Below the pieces are notes generated by a model that saw only the letters and a program-made list of their open reading frames with translations, was not told the DNA's origin and did no database searches. The position numbers and the translations under genes are program-made. Shown in pieces: positions 57,111 through 64,000 of a stretch of 64,000 nt of DNA (within the stretch, counting starts at the first letter, position 1; each line of letters opens with the position of its first letter). Origin of the DNA: Utricularia gibba (taxonomy: Eukaryota; Streptophyta; Magnoliopsida; Lamiales; Lentibulariaceae); contig NEEC01000007.1 of the NCBI GenBank assembly GCA_002189035.1, positions 1,674,001 to 1,738,000 of the forward strand, in the 5' to 3' direction.

Positions 57111-59247
57111 TTAGAACCCGAAGAAGCCAAGCTCGCTCGCCTTCTCTTTCTCGAAGGTCTCGAAGTACTGGTAAATGATGGTCACTGCCAGAAGAATTCC
57201 TGTACCGGAACCGATTGCGCCCATGAGATCAGCCAGAACCGTCAGTGCACCAATGCACATACCCCCAAACGCTGCTGCAGTTGGGATGTAGCGGTTCAAC
57301 TCTTTCTGCAAGTTTGATTCTCGATGACCAGGCATCACCATTTGTTGTTCCTAAAAATGTTGAAAATTTGAATTGACGTTTTACAACTGAAAACATAAAG
57401 TTAAGCATAAACTACAAAAACAAACCTTGAGCTGCTTTGCGACATCTTTAGCTGATGATCCGGAGACCTCGATCCACGTTTTGGAGAACAAAGCACAAGC
57501 AGATAGCATGAAGACGATGTAAAATAGTCCATGAAAGGGGTTGGCCCATAAGTCAGATAAGCTACATGACAGTAGGTATTAATTAACACAGAGTTAGTAA
57601 AGCCAATTCAAGACGCTAAGGGGGCGGTTGGTTGGGATTTCAGCTTCTAAGAAAGAATACAGAAATATCACACACTATCAAACTAGACACCCCTTGAACA
57701 ATCAATAGGAAAAAGGTGAAAATTGAGCAAAGTAAATTGCCTTGATGGAGCAGTTATATAGTAAGCCAGGCCTCCAACAGGAATGGATTGGCCAGAGTAT
57801 TCAGATTCCTTCCATTTTCCCAAGAGGTTCACGAGAAAGTTTCCACTGTATTTCCTGTACAACAGCTGTTTTTTTCGACCCAAAAAATTAAAAATTCATC
57901 TTCTCACACAATTTTAAATAAAACATTCTGCAGACTCAGGATGACGACAGTTACCTGGGAAATGAAATACAGATTGGTCACAAGCGCCGACTGAAGAATA
58001 ATGGGCATGTTGGATGTGTAAAATAGCTTAATGGGATATGACCCTTGTTGTCCACGTGCATTCTTAGACCTCACGGGCAAAACAACCCGGAAACCTTGGA
58101 AGTAAATTACTATAAGGAAGACCAAGACTGTCGCAAGCAAGTTGGTAACATTTGGAAGATTTTGTCTATAGAATGCTTCTCGCAAAGCACGGACCTTGTC
58201 TGTACGCGTTATAAGTAAGTGGAATAAAGCAATGACAGCCCCTTCAAATTCAGCACCTCGACCACTATTAATAGTCGTAGGACTAAATGCCTTCCAGATG
58301 ATGTTTTCACTGAAAACAGACAACTCGCATTTGCTCAGAAAATTACTGCATCTTTTTGGCTAAAATTTTATTGATAGAAATTCAAGAAAATAGGCGCTTA
58401 CCAAATGTTGGTAGCAATGAAAAGTGAAATTCCAGATCCAAGACCATATCCTTTCTGAAGAAGTTCATCCAGGCAAATTACTATGATACCAGCAAAACAC
58501 AATTGCAGAATGATAAGGATCGCATTGCCAACTCCAAGTTGGCCAACGCTCCCATACATTCCAGAAAGAACATAAGCAACAGCTTCACCAACAGCTATCA
58601 AGATGCCCAACAGCTTCTGCGCCCCATTGCTGGGTCAAAGGAAATAAACTAGCATTTTTAGGACAGAAAAATAGTAAAAGGTTTCCAAAATGAAGAAGAC
58701 CAGAACGGGATCTACTTAGAAACATATATTTCTAAATTCAAACATACATTCAATTACACAATAATGTGCAACAATTTTTAAGATAATTTCTCAGAAAAAG
58801 CAAATAGTTGAAGATCACATCTCTCCGGATCATTAACACAACCAAATTAAAACATCACTTGCATCATGCCAACTCATATTTCAATTTTTTCCAAATAACT
58901 TACAGAAGAGCACGGTCCTCGCGGACATTGTTGTCAACCTCAATGATCTTTGAGCCAGCTAAAAGCTGCATAACCAATCCAGATGTAACTATTGGAGTGA
59001 TACCGAGTTCCATCACAGTGCCCCTATTGGATGCGAGAATAACACGCATCCAATAGAAAGGATCTGCCCCAGTTGTTGAGTGGATTCCATAAAGTGGAAG
59101 CTGACTGCAAACCAGGAAAATGAATAGGGATATCACGGTGTATATGACCTTCTCCCTAAACGGAACTTTACGGTCAGCACTCTGGACCTCAGGCAAAAAT
59201 GACAGGAAAGGGCGGACTAAATGGAGTACACGAAACCCTCCCCCCAT
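57111..59247 (-). CDS. SEC61A: Sec61 alpha (SecY family) translocon channel subunit
   Basis: Protein-conducting channel of the ER membrane for nascent chains. Minus-strand coding exons: 59247-58904, 58629-58402, 58319-57955 as read (58309 is the exact splice start), 57865-57741, 57561-57426 and 57350-57111, giving 475 aa, exactly the plant norm. The start [20 protein letters not shown] is chosen over the upstream non-ATG frame. Conserved: [120 protein letters not shown] and [12 protein letters not shown]. The fourth intron (57740-57562) starts with GC (AAG|GCAATT), with no GT near. A non-coding first exon near 59905-59990, joined by an intron ending TTGCAG just before the start, fits the sequence. 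Confidence 0.96.
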
Positions 59248-60622
59248 TATCACTTGATCTTAGATACTGCAAGGAAAGTGAATACATAATCAGTAAAACA
59301 CGGATACAGAGGCAAAATCTATACTAATCATATTGTAGAGCTTAAGGCTTTTGAATTTCCCATGGTGTGTTTTAAAACTAATAAACCGTGCAGAAAACAA
59401 GTATTTCTAAAAAAATAAAACAAAACAAATCCCTATGAACAACAAAGCAACCAAAGCAGTAACACTAAACCAATGACGCGGCAACGCACGCCCTAATTAC
59501 CACCGGCATACGGGATAAAAACAATTGTGCTTAATGACAGGGGAAAACAATCAAGCATGACCGGCACAGGAACACTGGGAGGGTGGAGCGACAATCAACA
59601 TTCTTTGCATGTCCTGAATCCATATAATTCCACATCTTTCAATCAAAATTCTCAGTCCCGTGAAAAAATACACGCAAAGAAAATAATATATGAATCGCTT
59701 ACCCATAAAACATAGAAAACCGGAATAAGAATTTCAAATCAACCAAATATGAAGAATTGGGGGGAAATTACATTATTCATTGGATCTGAAAACTACGATC
59801 ATTCATATCACCTAATACTTGGAAAAAAAGTCACAATAAATGACAATCCGTACAATTTTGCTAATCATGCAGAAAACGACGATTGCCGCCAGGAAAAATA
59901 TCTTACCGGAGTCGGAAGAGATGTAGCGGAGAATGCGATGGACGCTACGAATATGAAATGAAGACTGGAGCGTTGACTAAATAGAAACCCGATGTTTCAG
60001 GCCCGCAATTATTGAAGCCCAAATATTGGGCCATGTGGATATATTCTAATTGGGCTCGATAACTTAAATGAGGAGACCCAGCCCCAAATGATCTATTTAG
60101 AATGGGCCCGAGTCCACTATACGTTGCAATTGGGCCTCGCAACCGTTGGGAGATTCTGCTTGCATCATCGTCTCAATGATTCCATCCTGTAAAAGACACC
60201 GATTCCGTGGGCGGTGGACATCACGAGCTCTGTGTCCGCTACATCGGTCTTTCTCTCATCTGATGTATGTGTAATTTTCATGTTTGGTGGACGGTTTCCA
60301 AATACCGATTGGAGCAAAACGCCACCATCAGAAACTAGTGGGATGCGTGTCATCGTTTCACTGGTTTATTCAAATGGTAATCAATGCTCCCGATAAACAC
60401 GTTTGTGGGTCGCCGCGTATGCAAATTCATGGCTGAGACCAGTGCGTCCCGATAAACACGGCTGATGTAAACTCTAGAACAGGGGTGGCGCCAATACGTG
60501 TAGAGGGTTGCAGAAAAATGCGGGATCACGTGGCGACACCTCGGTCGCTCCTTGTCTTGTTCTTTCAAATTTGTCTCCCTGGAATAATCAAATACCCATC
60601 AATTTCCCTGCTTTAAACATTG
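59248..60622. promoter_or_regulatory. Sec61 alpha leader intron and divergent promoter shared with PP2C
   Basis: 59270-59904 is A+T-rich and probably the Sec61 alpha leader intron (donor CCG|GTAAGATA on the minus strand). 60000-60145 has many site II motifs (GAAGCCCAAAT, ATTGGGCCATG, ATTGGGCTCG, AATGGGCCCGAG, AATTGGGCCTCG). 60385-60465 has a repeated CCCGATAAACACG word. A G-box/ABRE CACGTGGC lies at 60527-60534, about 90 bp before the PP2C ATG. Arrangement suggests a two-way promoter. Confidence 0.6.
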
Positions 60623-62155
60623 ATGGCATTGGTTTCGATCATGACCGGAAAGGAACTCATGCAGAAAGTGAAGGTATTTGTTCTTTTCTCCTCTTGGGCG
60701 TCATATGCTGCAAGTGTATTTCCCTAGAAGACAAGGTGTTTGATATTTTGCGCGACTCAGTTTTGGTATGTTCTTGCAGGAGAAAGTGGGCTTGGGTTCT
60801 CCCACTTCGGACACAACAGGGAAGGGAAAGAGCGCGTTCAACCGTCACATTACCCATGGATATCATATGGTTGAGGGTAAAAGTGGGCACGCCATGGAAG
60901 ATTATGCCTTCGCTCAATTTAAAAAAGTTGGTGACAATGAACTTGGTCTATTTGCGATATTTGATGGCCATTTAAGCCGTGAGATACCTGCATATTTAAA
61001 GTCTCATCTTTTCAATAACATCTTGATCCAGGTTAGCTCACCTGATATCTTGCTAACTTTTAAATATATGTTTACCGGTTTTCATCTCCATGTCTCATGG
61101 CCTATGTAGCCGGAGTTCTGGGATTGTCCTGAGCGCGCAATGAGAAAAGCATATCGTGTAACTGATGACAAAATCCTTGAGAAAGCTCAGGATCTGGGTT
61201 GTGGAGGCTCAACTGCGGTGACAGCAATTTTGATCAACTGTCAGAAGCTCGTGGTCGCCAATGTTGGTGATTCTAGAGCTGTACTATGCAGGAACGGTGT
61301 GGCTAAGCAATTGTCCGTTGATCATGAGCCTGAAAAAGAAAGGGATGAGATTGAAAACCGGGGAGGCTTTGTTACCAAGTTCCCAGGTATCTATGATTTG
61401 GCATTTATCTTCACTGTAGTCTCCGTTCCCAATATTTCACTCACTTGGGGTCCCTGTGTAAAAGAAATCTTAAAGCATTTGGTTATTTGAACTAAGCAAT
61501 ACTCCCTATCTGCATCATCTTAGCCATGATGCAGTGCATAATTTTTTAGTTCTTGAAGTCATTATGTATACATGGTGTTGAACTGGATTTTTCTTAACCG
61601 ATTGAACTGGCCAAGTTTAGATTTTGCTCCAATCAAGAGACATATAAAGTCAGAAGGGAAGAGTCTGGTTGTATAGTGGCAGCATCCTCTGTTCAGATTA
61701 TCCATGTTAGGATTGCATAATCACAGGCACCACATACCTTTCCATGTTTATCTGCATTCCTTATACATCATGCTTTCTTTCCATTACAAGGTGACGTCCC
61801 TCGTGTCGACGGGCAACTTGCCGTATCACGAGCATTCGGTGATAAAACCCTGAAGGAGCATCTTAGCGCAGAGCCATATGTTGCTGTGGAGCAAATAGAC
61901 GAGGAAACTGAGTTCATGATACTGGCCAGTGATGGCATTTGGAAGGTGAGCGTGTCTCTTACCGCTTCTGGGGTTCTGATCACTAAGATTTGATCTATTT
62001 GATTACTAAACAAGCAGGTTATGTCAAACCAAGAAGCGGCTAATTGCATCAAGAACACCAAAGATGCGAGATGGGCTGCAAAACAGCTGAACGAGGAGGC
62101 TTTGGCTAGAAAAAGCAAAGATGACATATCTTGCATTGTTGTAAGGTTTGGCTAG
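60623..62155 (+). CDS. Protein phosphatase 2C (clade with Arabidopsis PIA1/At4g28400)
   Basis: Mn/Mg-dependent Ser/Thr phosphatase. Exons 60623-60673, 60780-61031, 61110-61386, 61791-61945 and 62018-62155 give 290 aa. N-terminus KELMQKVKEKVGLGSPTSD, then the catalytic domain: THGYHMVEGKSGHAMEDYAF, LGLFAIFDGHLSREIPAYL (FDGHL rather than FDGHGG, normal for this clade), CGGSTAVTAILINCQKLVVA, NVGDSRAVLCRNGVAKQLSV, DHEPEKERDEIENRGGFV, DVPRVDGQLAVSRAFGDKTL, EFMILASDGIWKVMSNQEA, ending KSKDDISCIVVRF. The metal-binding Asp residues (MEDY, FDGH, SDG, DDIS) are all present. It lacks the long N-terminal region of ABI1-type PP2Cs. Substrate unknown; relatives act in stress and defence signalling. Frames are intact. 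The start at 60623 matches family N-termini; an upstream 60508 frame does not. Confidence 0.94.
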
Positions 62156-62414
62156 AAAAGCAGCAACTTTTCCCTTTTGCGCTGCTTTTGAGCTCGATGG
62201 GGCTACGGCAAAATAAAAAACATCTGCATATCTGTCTCTCATCAGATGAATAGCGCATATTGGAGTTTGGTATATAAAAAATTTATTTTCATTAAATAAT
62301 AAAATTAAATGGGTGATTTTGGCGTTAGGGCTCGAAGCTAGTTTAGTTACGAAAATTGGGAAAAAAAGAAAGAGGCGTTTAAAACGATAGAAAGCGAGGT
62401 GGTGATTCGTGTGA
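62156..62414. other. Short spacer between PP2C and HBDH
   Basis: PP2C 3' UTR and the HBDH promoter. The two genes run in the same direction with under 260 bp between them. No other feature. Confidence 0.45.
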
Positions 62415-63700
62415 ATGGCGGAGATCAAGAGAGTCGGGGTGGTCGGAAGCGGCCTAATGGGTGCGGGGATAGCCCAGCTCGCTGCCGTGAGTGGATTTCA
62501 TGTTTTGATTTATGACTCCAATGCGGAGGCTCTTTCTAGAGCGGTGGAATCGATTTCTTTCAGAATCCGAAGTCTTGTCTCCCGGGGCAAATTGAGGGAG
62601 GTTCGGAATTCTGTTGATTCTGATAAAATTTTCTTCTTGCTGGGCATGAGTTCCCCTGTTTTATAACCTATAGGCTGAAGGAGAGGAAGCGGTGAAGAAT
62701 TTAGGGTCCGCTTCTGCTTTGGAAGATTTTTCTTCTATGGACATCGTGATCGAGGCCATTGCGGAATCGGAAGATGTGAAAAAGAAGCTGTTTGCCGAAT
62801 TGGATAACATTGTGCAAAGTTCCGGAATTTTGGCTTCGAACACCAGCTCAATTTCTATAACTCGTTTAGCTTCTGCAACTTCCAGGCAAAGGCAGGTTCG
62901 CTATTAGTTACAGCTTACATTGATAAGGATAATAAGTCAACCCATTAAGGCTCCCTTTTCGTAACTCATGTTGTTCCTTTGAAAGAATAAGCTCATTGTA
63001 TTCCATGTATGTCATTGAAATGCACTTGCTCAGCCCACCATCTGTTATGCGGCTTGTTGCCGTTCTCTGTTTTTTTGAGCGGTGGATTCATTTGTTAAAT
63101 GGTACGATATGCCTCATGATTTGAAAAAAAAACTGTTGGAGAATCAGCCCATTGTGTTGTTTGCAGGTCATTGGGATGCACTTTATGAACCCCCACCTGT
63201 TATGCCACTTGTTGAGATCATTAAAGGGGCACATACATCATCTGAGACATTTGAAGCAACAAAATCTCTAGCTGAAAGGTGATGAAAGAGACTACTTGCT
63301 CCAGTTCCATCCAGTGTTCTGTTTAATATTCCCAGTTCAGCATCTTCCTTTTGCTTGCAGGCTAGGCAAGAAGATAGTCTGCTCTGAGGATTTCCCTGGC
63401 TTCATCGTAAACCGGATCCTGATGCCAATGATAAACGAAGCCTTTCACGTGCTTTATTCTGGAGTGGCAACAAAGGAGGACATTGATGCAGGAATGAAGC
63501 TGGGAACGAACCATCCGATGGGTCCCCTGCAACTGGCTGATCATATTGGACTCGATGTTTGCTTGTCGATCATGAGAGTCCTCCACACCGGCCTTGGCGA
63601 TACTAAATATACACCATGCCCTCTGCTTGTACAGTACGTCGATGCAGGCCGCCTTGGCAAGAAAAGCGGCATGGGCGTGTATACTTACGGGAAGATGTAG
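62415..63700 (+). CDS. 3-hydroxybutyryl-CoA / 3-hydroxyacyl-CoA dehydrogenase
   Basis: NAD(P)-dependent oxidoreductase of the 3HCDH family (like Arabidopsis At3g15290), acting on short 3-hydroxyacyl-CoA. Exons 62415-62600, 62674-62895, 63167-63278 and 63361-63700, giving 286 aa after one base is restored. Rossmann motif [56 protein letters not shown], then the catalytic segment [20 protein letters not shown] with the His, followed by [40 protein letters not shown] and [19 protein letters not shown]. The C run at 63190-63194 has five bases; six give MNPPPV, while five shift the frame. The preceding intron contains a decayed copy of exon 3 at 63011-63060. The plus-strand frame from 63082 through the intron is not the real start. 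Confidence 0.9.
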
Positions 63701-63922
63701 AGCTAAAACGAGGCTAATGTTTGAGACCATGCCAAAGGCCACCCTTTGGTGAATGAAGCTTCTCTTAGCTTATGAGTAATGTAAAGCAAGGAACAATGGC
63801 GATCACTACATGGGGTTTCTAAATTTGAAGTACACTTGTGAAGGAAGTCTTTATCAAGGGAAGTTGTTGCATCTGCATCAAGTGAAGTCATTCACCATAT
63901 CCGCAGAGACCATTCTCACACC
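63701..63922. other. HBDH 3' flank
   Basis: 3' UTR of the dehydrogenase and spacer. No other feature seen. Confidence 0.4.
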
Positions 63923-64000
63923 TTACTCCTTTGCTGCATATGAAACTGCATTTCCCGCAGTGATCTCTATCCCGTTCAACATCCCGACACTCTCCATCGC
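63923..64000 (-). CDS. Possible C-terminal end of a minus-strand gene cut by the window edge
   Basis: A minus-strand frame is open from the right edge for 25 codons, reading MESVGMLNGIEITAGNAVSY and then AAKE before TAA (63923-63925). It has protein-like composition but is too short to identify, and could be chance. Confidence 0.3.
   Translation of the reverse strand, partial: AMESVGMLNGIEITAGNAVSYAAKE

Noticed and set aside
57024-57317. Plus-strand frame of 97 codons
   Set aside because: Antisense to the last Sec61 alpha exon.
60508-60975. Plus-strand frame of 155 codons upstream of and overlapping PP2C
   Set aside because: It runs through the first PP2C intron in the wrong frame and has no conserved motif; the family N-terminus starts at 60623.
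63082-63282. Plus-strand frame covering HBDH intron and exon 3 (reads [14 protein letters not shown])
   Set aside because: It arises from the five-C run that shifts exon 3. The true frame reads [12 protein letters not shown].
1-64000. tRNA, rRNA, microRNA precursor, CRISPR or full-length transposon genes
   Set aside because: I looked for tRNA B-box-like words, a miR319 hairpin near its TCP targets, spaced repeat arrays and transposase or reverse transcriptase motifs, and found none I could support. A covariance-model and repeat-library search would be needed to exclude them.

Overview
The window is nuclear DNA of a flowering plant, almost certainly a eudicot. The genes are intron-rich with short AT-rich GT-AG introns, intergenic DNA is strongly A+T-rich, and the families present (CASP-like, ALOG/LSH, CIN-TCP with miR319 sites, double B-box, CYP72 clan, TBL, DUF1685) are land-plant specific. 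I could not name the species. No bacterial, organellar, viral or CRISPR-like content was seen.

Layout, left to right: TM9SF endomembrane protein (-, cut by the left edge); solanesyl diphosphate synthase (+); CYP72-clan P450 (-); CASP-like protein (+); plastid ribokinase (+); ubiquitin protease UBP25-like (+); double B-box factor BBX22-like (+); cinnamyl/mannitol alcohol dehydrogenase (+) ending 99 bp from the convergent phytyl-phosphate kinase VTE6 (-); ALOG/LSH factor (-); an unrecognised plant protein (+) ending 117 bp from a convergent TBL O-acetyltransferase-like gene (-); a head-to-tail tandem pair of TCP4-like genes (+), each with a miR319 site; a bZIP34/61-like factor (-); pectinesterase PME31-like (-); an unrecognised single-exon acidic protein (+); a DUF1685 protein (-); an RS-rich nuclear protein (+); calreticulin (+) convergent with Sec61 alpha (-); a PP2C phosphatase (+) divergent from Sec61 alpha; 3-hydroxybutyryl-CoA dehydrogenase (+); and perhaps the last codons of another minus-strand gene.

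The most important technical observation is that eight genes carry single-base indels, mostly one base lost from a G, C, A or T run. Restoring the base recovers the conserved reading frame each time. This looks like homopolymer error in a draft assembly rather than many independent pseudogenes. The TBL gene also has an apparent in-frame stop and may be truly damaged.

The most interesting biology is the TCP pair. Both copies have a 49-codon open stretch directly upstream of and in frame with the ATG. It starts in both at a CTG in strong initiation context just after a minimal upstream ORF, and it carries a fully conserved 14-codon block. This suggests a non-AUG N-terminal extension. Other leads are a bZIP zipper lacking the family's dimer-blocking proline, a decayed exon copy inside the dehydrogenase gene, a GC-AG intron in Sec61 alpha and a perfect G-quadruplex motif upstream of the B-box gene. 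Functional links are loose: several genes serve plastid prenyl-lipid metabolism and light signalling (SPS, VTE6, BBX, LSH) or the ER secretory route (TM9SF, calreticulin, Sec61 alpha).
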